Below are positions 42,500 through 51,303 of a stretch of 64,000 bases of DNA, piece by piece; the first letter of the stretch is position 1, and every line of letters begins with the position of its first letter. Both the position numbers and the translations under genes were made by a program. The notes beneath the pieces are model-generated. The model ran no database searches and was not told the origin of the DNA. It was given only the letters and a program-made list of their open reading frames with translations. This DNA comes from Arthrobacter sp. PAMC25284 (GTDB lineage Bacteria > Actinomycetota > Actinomycetes > Actinomycetales > Micrococcaceae), in the NCBI RefSeq assembly GCF_019443425.1, contig NZ_CP080382.1:2046001-2110000 (forward strand). The letters run 5' to 3'.

Positions 42500-43927
42500 A
42501 TGACATTCACGGACCAGGCCACAGGAACACTGCCCCAGCCCGCAGCGACGCCCGCCGGGCCGGCTTCGGAATTCGCCGCAACAGCTACCGCTTTTGATAC
42601 GGTCCCCGGCAACCGCCGCTCCCCCATTGACACCCGCACGACGGTGCCGGTCCTCGACGTGACAATTCCTGTCTACAACGAAGAGCGGGACCTGGAGGCC
42701 TGCCTGCGCCGGCTGCACGCTTACCTGCGGAGCACCTTCCCCCACTCTTTCCGGATTACGGTGGCCGATAACGCCAGCACGGACGGCACCCTCGAGGCCG
42801 CTGAACGCGTGGCCCGGGAACTTCGGGAGGTCGCCGTAGTCCATCTGGCCGAAAAAGGCCGCGGAAACGCGTTGCGCAAGGTATGGCTCGTCTCACCCTC
42901 TCCCGTCCTGGCCTACATGGACGTGGATCTCTCCACCGATCTTGCAGCCTTGTGCCCCTTGCTGGCCCCCCTCATTTCCGGACACTCGGACCTCGCCATT
43001 GGAACCCGCCTCACCCGCAACTCCCGGGTAGTCCGGGGCCCCAAGCGGGAGTTCATTTCCCGCAGCTACAATTTCCTGCTCCAGTCCCTCATGGGGGCGC
43101 ACTTCAGCGACGCCCAGTGCGGCTTCAAAGCCATCCGGGCAGACGTCGCCCGCCAACTGCTCCCGCACACGCTGGACAACGCCTGGTTCTTCGATACCGA
43201 ACTGCTGGTCCTGGCCGAAAAATGCGGGCTGCGCGTCCACGAGGTTCCGGTGGACTGGACCGATGATCCCGATTCCAGCGTCGACATCGTCCAGACGGCC
43301 GTGGCCGACCTGCGCGGTATGGCCAGGCTGAGCCGGGACCTTGTCTCCGGACGTATCCCTGTCGACGAACTCCGTGCCGCCCTCGCCCGAGGTCCGCTCC
43401 CGGCGGCCTCCCGACCACAGGAACAAAGCCCCGGCGGCAGCCTGTTCGGGCAATTGATCCGCTTTGGCAGCATCGGAATCGCCTCCACGGTGGCGTACCT
43501 CGGAATTTTTCTCATCTGCCGTGGCCTCATGGACCCGCAACTGGCCAACTTCCTGGCCCTGCTCATCACCGCTGTCGCCAATACCGCTGCCAACCGGCGC
43601 TTCACTTTCGGCATCGAGGGCCGCTCGGAAGCGGCACGCCACCACTTCGAAGGCTTGCTCGTGTTCGGCATCGGGCTGGCTCTGACCTCCGGAGCCCTCG
43701 CCGTGCTGCATGGGTTCCCTGCGGCGCCGGCCCCCTGGGTGGAGATCGCCACCGTCACCGCGGCCAATCTGGCCGCTACCGCCATCAAATTCCTGCTGTT
43801 CCGGCACGTGGTCTTCGTCCGCCGGGGCCGCCTCCCCGCCACAGTCGCCGCCCCGGCCCCAGCCACCGCTGGCCTGACCCCAGGCGCCGTTGACACTTCC
43901 AACCTTCAGACAGAAACGGCCAAGTAA
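42500..43927 (+). CDS. GT2 glycosyltransferase fused to GtrA domain
   Basis: A 475-residue bifunctional protein. The N-terminal GT2 domain has VTIPVYNEERDLEACLRRL, TVADNASTDGT and YMDVDLSTD (DXD), as in polyprenyl-phosphate hexose synthases. The C-terminal GtrA domain (about residues 315-450) has four helices beginning LIRFGSIGIASTVAYLGIFLI. It probably makes a polyprenyl-phosphate-linked sugar and helps flip it. It is directly followed, with no gap, by two GT39 genes that would use that donor. The sugar identity is inferred, not shown. Confidence 0.9.
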   Translation: MTFTDQATGTLPQPAATPAGPASEFAATATAFDTVPGNRRSPIDTRTTVPVLDVTIPVYNEERDLEACLRRLHAYLRSTFPHSFRITVADNASTDGTLEAAERVARELREVAVVHLAEKGRGNALRKVWLVSPSPVLAYMDVDLSTDLAALCPLLAPLISGHSDLAIGTRLTRNSRVVRGPKREFISRSYNFLLQSLMGAHFSDAQCGFKAIRADVARQLLPHTLDNAWFFDTELLVLAEKCGLRVHEVPVDWTDDPDSSVDIVQTAVADLRGMARLSRDLVSGRIPVDELRAALARGPLPAASRPQEQSPGGSLFGQLIRFGSIGIASTVAYLGIFLICRGLMDPQLANFLALLITAVANTAANRRFTFGIEGRSEAARHHFEGLLVFGIGLALTSGALAVLHGFPAAPAPWVEIATVTAANLAATAIKFLLFRHVVFVRRGRLPATVAAPAPATAGLTPGAVDTSNLQTETAK

Positions 43928-45883
43928 ATGACCGCGACCATCAACCCCACTGCCGGCAGCCCGTCCGGGGCCCCGGCCACCGCCCCGGAGCCGCGCTCCA
44001 CCGCACGTCACGCCGTACCGGCAAGCCGCCGGGACCGTCTGCTTTTCGGACACCAGCCGCGCTGGGTCCGGCCCTCGGCTGCCCTGATGCTGGCCCTCAC
44101 CGCGGTTCTTTACCTGTGGAATTTGGAAGCCACCGGCTACGGCAACTCGTTCTACGCGGCAGCCGTCCAGGCCGGAACCAAGGACTGGACCGCGTTGCTC
44201 TTCGGTTCCCTGGATCCGGGCAACGCCATTACCGTGGACAAGCCGCCTGCCTCGCTGTGGATTCCCGCCCTCGCCGGCCGGATCTTCGGCTTTTCGCCCT
44301 TGAGCCTGCTCATTCCGCAGGCGCTGATGGGAGTCGCCGCCGTCGGTTTGCTGTACCTGACGGTCAAGCGGGTTTCCGGCCCGGCTGCGGGACTGCTGGC
44401 CGGAGGCGCGCTCGCACTGACTCCCGTGGCTGCGCTGATGTTCCGGTTCAACAACCCGGACGCCATGCTGACACTGTGCCTGGTTCTGGCGGCGTACCTG
44501 ACGACCCGAGCCATCGAGAAGGCGGGCTGGAAGTGGCTGGCCGCAGCCGGCGCCGTCATCGGCCTGGCTTTCCTGACCAAAATGCTCCAGGGCTTCCTGA
44601 TTGTGCCGGCACTGGGCCTGGCCTACCTGTGGGCAGCACCCACCACTCTGGGCCGCCGTCTGCTGCATCTGCTGGGTGCCGCCGCGGGCATCGTTGTGGT
44701 GGCTGGCAGCTACATCGCACTCTTTCAGCTGACCCCGGTCTCGGACCGGCCCTACATGGCCGGCTCCGAGACCAACAGCTTTCTCGAACTGACGTTGGGC
44801 TACAACGGTCTTGGCCGGATCACCGGCTCGAGTGGCGGCGGCGGTGGCGGCGGTCCGGCCGACGGCGGCAGGGGCGGCACGGGCGGCAACGTCGCCTTTG
44901 GCGGCGCCACCGGGATCACCCGGATGTTCGGAACCAGTTTCGGCGGCGAAGTGTCCTGGCTGCTTCCGGCGGCCCTCCTTCTGCTCGGCGCCGGTCTGTG
45001 GTTCACCCGGCGCGAGGCACGGACCTCGACGACGCGGGCTGCTCTTATGCTGTGGGGCGGGTGGCTGGTCATTACGGGCGGCATCCTGAGCTTCATGGGC
45101 GGCACCGTGCACCCGTACTATGCGGTGGCCCTGGCTCCGGCGATCGCGGCCATTGTTGGCATCGGAGCGGTGGAACTGTGGCGCGGCAGAGCGTACATGC
45201 CGGCACGGATTCTGCTCGCCGTGACGGTCCTGACCAGCTCGGTCTGGTCGGCTGTGCTGCTGGGCCGGGACCCGGCCTGGCTGCCCGGGCTGCGGGTGAT
45301 CGCTGTGGCGCTGGGTGTCCTGGCCGCCACCGCACTGATTCTGCGGGTTGACAGCCTGCCGGGCCTGTCCTGGCGCCTCCGCACGGCCGCGGCGACCGGC
45401 GTCGTGATCCTGTCCCTGCTGGCCGGAGGTCTGGGCACTGCATCCTGGACCCTGGCGACGGCGGCGCAGCCGCATTCCGGTTCCATCCCGACGTCGGGCC
45501 CGACCGCCTCGGCGATCGGCACCGGCGGCCCCGGTGCGGAAAGTGCTTCCACCGAGCTGACCGCGCTCCTGCAGGCCACCAGCACTAAGTGGGCCGGGAT
45601 CGTGTCCGGCGCCAGCGAGGCCGCCAGCCTGGAACTCGCCTCTGACACCAGCGTGATCGCCCTCGGCGGCTGGAACGGCGGCGACCCCTATCCGACCCTC
45701 GACGAGTTCAAGGCCATGGTGGACAACGGCGACATCGGCTATTTCATCTCCAGCGGCTCAGCACAGGGCCAGGGTGGCGGCGGGGGCGGACGCGGCGGCA
45801 ACTCCGAGGTGGCCGCCTGGGTTGCGGCCAACTACGAGGCCCAGACCGTCGGGACCTCCACGGTCTACAACCTGGGCGCCTGA
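43928..45883 (+). CDS. GT39/ArnT-like membrane glycosyltransferase (first paralogue)
   Basis: A 651-residue polytopic enzyme of the YkcB type. The N-terminus carries AALMLALTAVLYLWNLEATGYGNSFYAAAVQAG, followed by DPGNAITVDKPPASLWI, whose acidic residue is catalytic in the family. About ten to twelve helices follow. A Gly-rich loop sits near residues 298-325. The C-terminal extracytoplasmic domain (ALLQATSTKWAGIVSGASEAASLEL, ALGGWNGGDPYPTLDEF) is characteristic. It should transfer a sugar from a polyprenyl-phosphate donor to an envelope acceptor. It starts one base after the GT2/GtrA stop. Confidence 0.9.
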   Translation: MTATINPTAGSPSGAPATAPEPRSTARHAVPASRRDRLLFGHQPRWVRPSAALMLALTAVLYLWNLEATGYGNSFYAAAVQAGTKDWTALLFGSLDPGNAITVDKPPASLWIPALAGRIFGFSPLSLLIPQALMGVAAVGLLYLTVKRVSGPAAGLLAGGALALTPVAALMFRFNNPDAMLTLCLVLAAYLTTRAIEKAGWKWLAAAGAVIGLAFLTKMLQGFLIVPALGLAYLWAAPTTLGRRLLHLLGAAAGIVVVAGSYIALFQLTPVSDRPYMAGSETNSFLELTLGYNGLGRITGSSGGGGGGGPADGGRGGTGGNVAFGGATGITRMFGTSFGGEVSWLLPAALLLLGAGLWFTRREARTSTTRAALMLWGGWLVITGGILSFMGGTVHPYYAVALAPAIAAIVGIGAVELWRGRAYMPARILLAVTVLTSSVWSAVLLGRDPAWLPGLRVIAVALGVLAATALILRVDSLPGLSWRLRTAAATGVVILSLLAGGLGTASWTLATAAQPHSGSIPTSGPTASAIGTGGPGAESASTELTALLQATSTKWAGIVSGASEAASLELASDTSVIALGGWNGGDPYPTLDEFKAMVDNGDIGYFISSGSAQGQGGGGGGRGGNSEVAAWVAANYEAQTVGTSTVYNLGA

Positions 45884-45889
45884 TCAGTC

Positions 45890-47968
45890 ATGGCTGACGG
45901 CACCCGCCCCGCATTTGCCCGACGGACTCCTCTCACCCTGGCCACCGGCCGGGGCGAGGGGACCGGCCACGGCGCTGGCGACCGGCCAGTTTCACTCCGG
46001 CAGACGCGGGTGACGCAGCTGACGCGGCCGCGCCTGGAGCTGACCCTGCTGCTGTTGGCCACCGGCGCCCTGTACCTGTGGAACCTGGGCGCCTCCGGCT
46101 GGGCCAACGCGTTCTACTCCGCCGCGGCGCAGGCCGGGTCCCAGGACTGGACCGCGTCGTTCTTCGGCTCGTCGGACGCCGCCAACGCCATTACGGTGGA
46201 CAAGCCTCCCGCCTCGCTCTGGGTGATGGGCCTGTCCGTCCGGCTCTTCGGACTCAGCTCCTGGAGCATTCTCGTGCCGCAGGCGCTGATGGGGGTAGCG
46301 ACCGTCTGGCTGGTCTACCTGGCCGTCCGCCGGGCCGCCGCCCCCGCCACCGCCGACGCCGGACTGGCCCACCGCGCAGGTCTGCTGGCCGGCACGGTCA
46401 TGGCCCTGACACCAGCGGCCGTGCTGATGTTCCGCTTCAACAACCCCGACGCTTTGCTGGTACTGCTCATGACGGCCGCCGCCTACGCCGTGATCCGCTC
46501 GATCCAGGATGCACGCCCGGGCTGGCTCCTGCTGGCCGGTGTGTTCCTGGGCTTCGGGTTCCTGACCAAGCAGCTGCAGGTCCTGCTGGTGGTCCCCGGG
46601 TTCGCCGTGGCTTATCTGCTCACCGCACCCGCCAGGGCCGGCAAACGCCTGCTCCACCTGCTCGGCGCCGGCGCGGCAATGGCCGTTTCGGCGGGCTGGT
46701 GGCTGGCCGCGGTCGAGCTCATTCCCGCCGACGCCCGCCCCTACATCGGAGGTTCGCAAAACAACTCCATCATCGAACTCACCCTCGGTTATAACGGCCT
46801 GGGCCGGCTGAACGGCGAAGAGACCGGCAGCGTGGGCGGCAGCAACGGCTGGGGCACCCCGGGGCTGTTCCGTGTCTTCAACAGCGAATTCGGCGGCCAG
46901 ATCGCATGGCTGATTCCTTCGGCGCTGCTGCTGGGCGCCGGCCTGCTCTGGCTGGGTCGCCGAGCCCCGCGCACGGACGCCGTCCGGGCCTCCGTGATTA
47001 TCTGGGGCGCCTGGGTGGCCGTCACCGGCCTGACGTTCAGCTTCATGGCGGGCATCCTCCACGCCTACTACATGGTGGCGTTGGCGCCGGGAATTGCCGG
47101 ACTCGCGGGGCTGGGCGGCGTCCTGCTCTGGCAGCGCCGGACCCGGCCCGCAGCCGCTGCCGTCCTCACGACGGCGGTCCTCGCCGCCGGGTTCATGGCG
47201 TTCGAGCTGCTGGGCCGCACCCCGACGTTCCTGCCCTGGCTGCGCTGGGCGGTACTCCTCGGAGCCGTCGTGACTGCGATTCCAATCCTCGCCGCCGCCG
47301 TTCCGCGGCTCGCGTCGCGCGGAACCCTCAGCCGTACGACGGCGGCAATTGCCGTCGTCGCGGCACTCGCCGGTCCGCTGGCGTACTCACAGGTCACCGC
47401 CGCAACGGCGCACACCGGTGCGATCGTCAGCGCCGGCCCGGAGGTCTCGAGCCGGGCCGGGACGCCGCCCGCGTTCGGAGGGCAGTCGAACGCCAATGCC
47501 GGACCCAACGCCAGGGCCAACCGCGGCGGCGGAACCGCCGGTGGCGGTGCGGGCGGCGGCGGTGCGGGCGGCGGCGGTGCGGGCGGCGGCGGTGCGGGCG
47601 GCGGCGGGATGGGCGGTCTCCTAAACGCCGCCACGCCCTCCGCCGAACTGGTGACCGCGCTGAGAACAGATGCAGAACGCTTCACCTGGGCGGCCGCCGT
47701 CGTCGGATCCAACAACGCGGCCGGCTACCAGCTCGCAACCGAGCTGCCGGTCATGGCGGTCGGCGGGTTCAATGGCACGGACCCTGCCCCGACGCTGGCG
47801 CAATTCCAGCAGCTCGTGGCGGACGGAACGATCCACTATTTCATCGACGGACTCGCCGTAGAGGGCGAAACCGGATCGGACGATGCGGCCCGGATCACGG
47901 CGTGGGTGCAGTCGACTTTCACCGCACAGACGGTGGGCGGAACCACGGTCTACCTGCTGGCGCCCTAA
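45890..47968 (+). CDS. GT39/ArnT-like membrane glycosyltransferase (second paralogue)
   Basis: A 692-residue paralogue of the preceding gene, starting 6 nt after it. The same blocks occur: GALYLWNLGASGWANAFYSAAAQAG, DAANAITVDKPPASLWV, LMFRFNNPDA, LGFGFLTKQLQ, and the C-terminal MAVGGFNGTDPAPTLAQF. It differs by a longer Gly/Ala-rich stretch at about residues 545-575, encoded partly by four exact 15-bp repeats. A tandem duplication is clear; the two enzymes may use different acceptors. Confidence 0.9.
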   Translation: MADGTRPAFARRTPLTLATGRGEGTGHGAGDRPVSLRQTRVTQLTRPRLELTLLLLATGALYLWNLGASGWANAFYSAAAQAGSQDWTASFFGSSDAANAITVDKPPASLWVMGLSVRLFGLSSWSILVPQALMGVATVWLVYLAVRRAAAPATADAGLAHRAGLLAGTVMALTPAAVLMFRFNNPDALLVLLMTAAAYAVIRSIQDARPGWLLLAGVFLGFGFLTKQLQVLLVVPGFAVAYLLTAPARAGKRLLHLLGAGAAMAVSAGWWLAAVELIPADARPYIGGSQNNSIIELTLGYNGLGRLNGEETGSVGGSNGWGTPGLFRVFNSEFGGQIAWLIPSALLLGAGLLWLGRRAPRTDAVRASVIIWGAWVAVTGLTFSFMAGILHAYYMVALAPGIAGLAGLGGVLLWQRRTRPAAAAVLTTAVLAAGFMAFELLGRTPTFLPWLRWAVLLGAVVTAIPILAAAVPRLASRGTLSRTTAAIAVVAALAGPLAYSQVTAATAHTGAIVSAGPEVSSRAGTPPAFGGQSNANAGPNARANRGGGTAGGGAGGGGAGGGGAGGGGAGGGGMGGLLNAATPSAELVTALRTDAERFTWAAAVVGSNNAAGYQLATELPVMAVGGFNGTDPAPTLAQFQQLVADGTIHYFIDGLAVEGETGSDDAARITAWVQSTFTAQTVGGTTVYLLAP
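47546..47605. repeat. Four exact 15-bp tandem repeats in GT39 gene
   Basis: The unit GGTGCGGGCGGCGGC occurs four times unchanged, coding GAGGG repeats. It is probably length-variable between strains. Confidence 0.9.
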
Positions 47969-47978
47969 CCGGGGAGCC

Positions 47979-48662
47979 CTAGAGCCGGAAGGAAATTGTC
48001 CTGCGGCCCTCGCCGTCGGTACCGAGCTCGCAGGAGATCGCGGAATAGTCGCGGATGTGCAGGACACCGTCGGGCAGTTCGCCGGTGTTGGGTCCCACGG
48101 CCACCGTGCGGATGCCGGCGGCGACACCGGCGGCGATTCCTGCCGGGGCGTCCTCGAAGACCACGGCGTCCGCCGGGTCGACGCCGAGCAGTTCGGCCGC
48201 GCGCAGGTACCCTTCGGGGTGCGGCTTGCCGCGGGTGACAAGCTCGGCGGTGATGGCGGTAGCGGGCATGGCCAGGCCGGCGGCGCCCATCCGTGCCTCA
48301 GCCAGGATCCGGTCCGCCGAAGTCACCAGCGCGACGGCCTCCGCGGGCAGCATACCCAGTAGCCACGCGGCACCGGGCAGCGCCACGATACCGTCGGTCC
48401 GGGTCCGTTCCATCGCACCGATTTCCGCAGTCAAGGCCACCACGTCGGCGCCGGCAGGCGCGAAGCGCCGCACGATATCCCCGGCCTGGACGCCATGGGA
48501 GGTGCGCAGAATTTCGGCAATATCAAGGCCGTTGCGGGCGGCGAACTCGCCCCACACTTGTTCCACCACCGCGATGGAATTGACCAGCGTGCCGTCCATG
48601 TCGAAGAGGACGGCGCGGACGGTGAGGGTGCGCGACGGGGCGGACCGGGTATCAGTAGTCAT
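47979..48662 (-). CDS. HAD-superfamily phosphatase (beta-phosphoglucomutase-like)
   Basis: A 227-residue HAD hydrolase. Motif I is AVLFDMDGTLVNS, motif II VALVTSADR, motif III GKPHPEGYLRAAELLGV, and motif IV VVFEDAPAGIAAG. The cap is helical and inserted after motif I. This subgroup acts on sugar phosphates or polyol phosphates. The ATG at 48662 was chosen because the longer frame to 48863 overlaps the next gene. It is convergent with the GT39 operon, separated by only about 10 bp. Confidence 0.93.
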   Translation of the reverse strand: MTTDTRSAPSRTLTVRAVLFDMDGTLVNSIAVVEQVWGEFAARNGLDIAEILRTSHGVQAGDIVRRFAPAGADVVALTAEIGAMERTRTDGIVALPGAAWLLGMLPAEAVALVTSADRILAEARMGAAGLAMPATAITAELVTRGKPHPEGYLRAAELLGVDPADAVVFEDAPAGIAAGVAAGIRTVAVGPNTGELPDGVLHIRDYSAISCELGTDGEGRRTISFRL

Positions 48663-48708
48663 CCTTCCATCCTGCCGTACCGGCCAGACTTGCCCTACCC
48701 GCCGGGGT

Positions 48709-49089
48709 TCAAGAGGACGTTTCCCGCGGCGGGAGTTGCTGGACCGCCCATTTATTACCGTCGGGATCTGAGAAGTACACGAACTGCCCCCAATCCTGGA
48801 TTTCGACGTCGCTGACGTCCACGCCCTTGTCCTTGAGCTGGCTGTGCGCGGCCTGGATGTCACTGACGACGAGCATCAGTTCCGCTGCGGTGCCGGGCGG
48901 AGCTTCGGTGAGTCCTTCCCCGATAGCGATGGAGCAGCCGGAACCCGGTGGGGTCAGCTGGACGAAGCGGATCCCCTCCATGGGCCGCTCGTCATAGTCA
49001 GCATTGAACCCGGCTTGGTCAACGTAGAAAGTCTTCGCGCGGTCCACATCGGACACGGGGACAGTCACGACTTCAAGTTTCCAGTCCAT
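48709..49089 (-). CDS. VOC family (glyoxalase-like) protein
   Basis: A single-domain VOC protein of 126 residues: MDWKLEVVTVPVSDVDRAKTFYVDQAGFNADYD, RFVQLTPPGSGCSIAIGEG, and FVYFSDPDGNKWAVQQLP. His is absent from the first strand where metal-binding enzymes often have it. Function unknown. The ATG at 49089 fits the domain; upstream in-frame sequence to 49161 is not homologous. Confidence 0.9.
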   Translation of the reverse strand: MDWKLEVVTVPVSDVDRAKTFYVDQAGFNADYDERPMEGIRFVQLTPPGSGCSIAIGEGLTEAPPGTAAELMLVVSDIQAAHSQLKDKGVDVSDVEIQDWGQFVYFSDPDGNKWAVQQLPPRETSS

Positions 49090-49162
49090 GGGCCACAGGC
49101 TAATCGCAGGCGTGACAAACCGGAAGGGCCAGGCGGAAAACCGCCCGGCCCGGAACTCCATC

Positions 49163-49184
49163 CGGCGCAGGGACTCCTGCGCCG
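49163..49184 (-). terminator. Hairpin after upp
   Basis: An 8-bp stem, 49163-49170 with 49177-49184, has a 6-nt loop just downstream of upp. There is no clear U tract. Confidence 0.45.
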
Positions 49185-49206
49185 TACGCGGAGTCCCGTG
49201 GCGCAG

Positions 49207-49842
49207 CTACCCGGCGATGCCGTAGAGACGGTCTCCGGCGTCGCCCAGGCCCGGCACGATGTAGGACTTTTCGTTGAGCTTCTCGTCGATGGATGCCAGG
49301 ACGATCGTGACGTTGGCGTCGGCGAGTTCTTCTTCGAGCTTGGCCAGTCCCTCGGGGGCGGCCAACAGACAGATGCAGGTGACGTCCGAGGCGCCGCGCT
49401 TGAAGAGGAACTTGATAGCCTCGCGCAGCGTGCCGCCGGTGGCCAGCATCGGATCCAGGACAAAGATCTGTCGGTCCGTAAGGTTTTCCGGCAGACGTTC
49501 GGCGTAGGTGATGATGTCCAGGGTCTCTTCGTCACGGGCCATGCCCAGGAATCCGACCTCGGCGGTGGGGACCAGCTTGGTCATACCCTCGAGCATGCCG
49601 AGCCCGGCTCGGAGGATCGGGACCACGAGCGGGGTGGGCTTGGTGAAGGCGGTGCCGATGGTTGTGCTGACGGGCGTCTCGATGGTCACCGGCTCGGTGC
49701 GGACGTCGCGGGTCGCCTCGTAGGCGAGGAGCGTCACGAGCTCCTCGGTGAGCTGGCGGAAGACCGGCGACGGGGTGTTCTTGTCCCGCAGAACGGTGAG
49801 CTTATGGGCGACCAGCGGGTGGTCCACAACGAGAGTGCGCAT
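49207..49842 (-). CDS. upp: Uracil phosphoribosyltransferase
   Basis: A 211-residue salvage enzyme: uracil + PRPP to UMP + PPi. [14 protein letters not shown], then [20 protein letters not shown] as the PRPP loop, then the uracil-binding segment [18 protein letters not shown] at the C-terminus. Length is normal. The 5' end lies 12 bp from the PAP2 gene on the same strand. Confidence 0.97.
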   Translation of the reverse strand: MRTLVVDHPLVAHKLTVLRDKNTPSPVFRQLTEELVTLLAYEATRDVRTEPVTIETPVSTTIGTAFTKPTPLVVPILRAGLGMLEGMTKLVPTAEVGFLGMARDEETLDIITYAERLPENLTDRQIFVLDPMLATGGTLREAIKFLFKRGASDVTCICLLAAPEGLAKLEEELADANVTIVLASIDEKLNEKSYIVPGLGDAGDRLYGIAG

Positions 49843-49854
49843 GGGTCAAAACTA

Positions 49855-50670
49855 TCACCCGGACGATGAGGTGCCCTCCGGGGGACGGGTCCCGGACGCC
49901 GCACGGGATGCAGGCTCCCGACCGGTGAGCGGGTTGTCGAAGGTGGGGGCCGGGCCGGCGTGTTTGCGGTGCCGCAGCGTGTGGAAGAGCTGGTGCGCAA
50001 GGATCACCACTCCGACCCAGGCCAAGCCGAGCAGCCAGGCGGCAGTGACATCTGTCATCCAGTGATGTCCCAAATACACCCGGCTCAGTCCCATTCCGAC
50101 AATGAAGATCACACCCGCCGTGATCAGGCCGACGCGTACGATCGTCCGCTGAACGTGCAGGCACGCCAGGTACACCACCACTCCGATGACCACGGCCGTA
50201 TTGAGCGTGTGGCCGCTCGGGAACGCCGGAGATGTTTCGAACGGCGGAACCGCGTCGGCGTGGTCCGGACGGGCGCGGCCGACTACGCGCTTGCTGAAAG
50301 CAGTGGCCGAGGTAGAGACGGCAGCGGCGCCGCCGACCAGGATCAATGGCCGCCAGCTGCGGCTGAGGAAAATCAACCACGCAGTCAGCAGCGAGCCGAG
50401 GATGGGCATGCCGATCCCACCGCCAATGTTGGTGAAGCCGGTCACGAAGGCATTCAGCTCCGGCGTCCGCAACTGCTGGGCGAAGGCGAGGGCAGGTTTG
50501 TCCAGGTTGGCCAGCCCGGCGTCGTCCACCACGTTGTCATACACTTCGGAGCCCAGCAGCGCCAGTGTCACGACCACTACACCGCCGACGAGCATCGTGA
50601 GCCACAGTGCGGCATAGGGCACCACCCAACGTCCCCAGCCGTCAGTTACGTGGTCCGTCCAAGTCTTCAT
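49855..50670 (-). CDS. PAP2 family phosphatase
   Basis: A 271-residue membrane phosphatase. Three motifs of the superfamily are present: KRVVGRARP (KX6RP), PAFPSGHT (PSGH), and SRVYLGHHWMTD (SRX5HX3D). About six transmembrane helices. Substrates could be undecaprenyl diphosphate or phosphatidic acid. AGGAGACAG precedes the ATG at 50670; the longer frame to 50919 overlaps tadA and is rejected. The tail is disordered and Pro-rich. Confidence 0.93.
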   Translation of the reverse strand: MKTWTDHVTDGWGRWVVPYAALWLTMLVGGVVVVTLALLGSEVYDNVVDDAGLANLDKPALAFAQQLRTPELNAFVTGFTNIGGGIGMPILGSLLTAWLIFLSRSWRPLILVGGAAAVSTSATAFSKRVVGRARPDHADAVPPFETSPAFPSGHTLNTAVVIGVVVYLACLHVQRTIVRVGLITAGVIFIVGMGLSRVYLGHHWMTDVTAAWLLGLAWVGVVILAHQLFHTLRHRKHAGPAPTFDNPLTGREPASRAASGTRPPEGTSSSG

Positions 50671-50729
50671 TTCTGTCTCCTGACTCGTCGGCACACCCCG
50701 GGTGCCTTGCTCGAAACTATCATTGACCC

Positions 50730-51233
50730 ATGACTGCCCCGGAGCCCCGCCATGCCAAGTGGATGGGGCTTGCCATCGCCGAGGCCCGCCGGGCCCTGGC
50801 CACGGAGGACGTCCCGATCGGCGCCGTTGTGCTCGGCCCGGACGGACAGCTGCTCGGCTCCGGACGCAATGAACGCGAAGCGCTCGGCGACCCGACGGCC
50901 CATGCCGAGATCGTGGCAATCCGCGAGGCTGCGGCGCGGCTGCGAGATTTGCGGTTCGTCGACGGCGATCCCGGAGACGGCTGGCGGCTGGAGGACTGCA
51001 CCCTGGTGGTCACCCTTGAACCCTGCGCCATGTGCGCCGGCGCCATTGTGCTGGCCCGGATTCCCCGGGTGGTGTTCGGCGCCTGGGATGAGAAGGCCGG
51101 AGCCGCAGGTTCCGTTTTCGACATCCTCCGCGAGCGCCGGCTGAACCACTGGGTGGAGGTCTACGCCGGAGTCCGGGAGCAGGAATGCGCAGCGCTGTTG
51201 CGGGACTTCTTCGCCCAGCACCGTACCGGCTGA
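50730..51233 (+). CDS. tadA: tRNA adenosine(34) deaminase
   Basis: A 167-residue zinc deaminase that converts A34 of tRNA-Arg(ACG) to inosine. HAE (His58, Glu60) and PCAMC (Cys99, Cys102) form the zinc and catalytic site. The C-terminal VFGAWDEKAGAAGSVFDIL is typical of TadA. Its substrate tRNA is encoded at 27345 in this window. Divergent from the PAP2 gene. Confidence 0.95.
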   Translation: MTAPEPRHAKWMGLAIAEARRALATEDVPIGAVVLGPDGQLLGSGRNEREALGDPTAHAEIVAIREAAARLRDLRFVDGDPGDGWRLEDCTLVVTLEPCAMCAGAIVLARIPRVVFGAWDEKAGAAGSVFDILRERRLNHWVEVYAGVREQECAALLRDFFAQHRTG

Positions 51234-51303
51234 AACGTTCATTTCCGTTTCCCGCATTTTTCCTGTCCCCGTGCTCCCGGTCTCCGCATTTCCTGTACCT
51301 GCG

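Noticed and set aside
42893..45475. 860-residue minus-strand open frame opposite the GT2 and GT39 genes
   Set aside because: Antisense artefact of high GC: Gln/Arg/Gly-rich with no family pattern, while the plus strand encodes clear enzymes.
47546..47605. Possible CRISPR-like array in GT39 gene
   Set aside because: Contiguous 15-bp coding repeats with no spacers.
50671..50919. N-terminal extension of the PAP2 protein
   Set aside because: Runs antisense through tadA; a good ribosome site marks ATG 50670.
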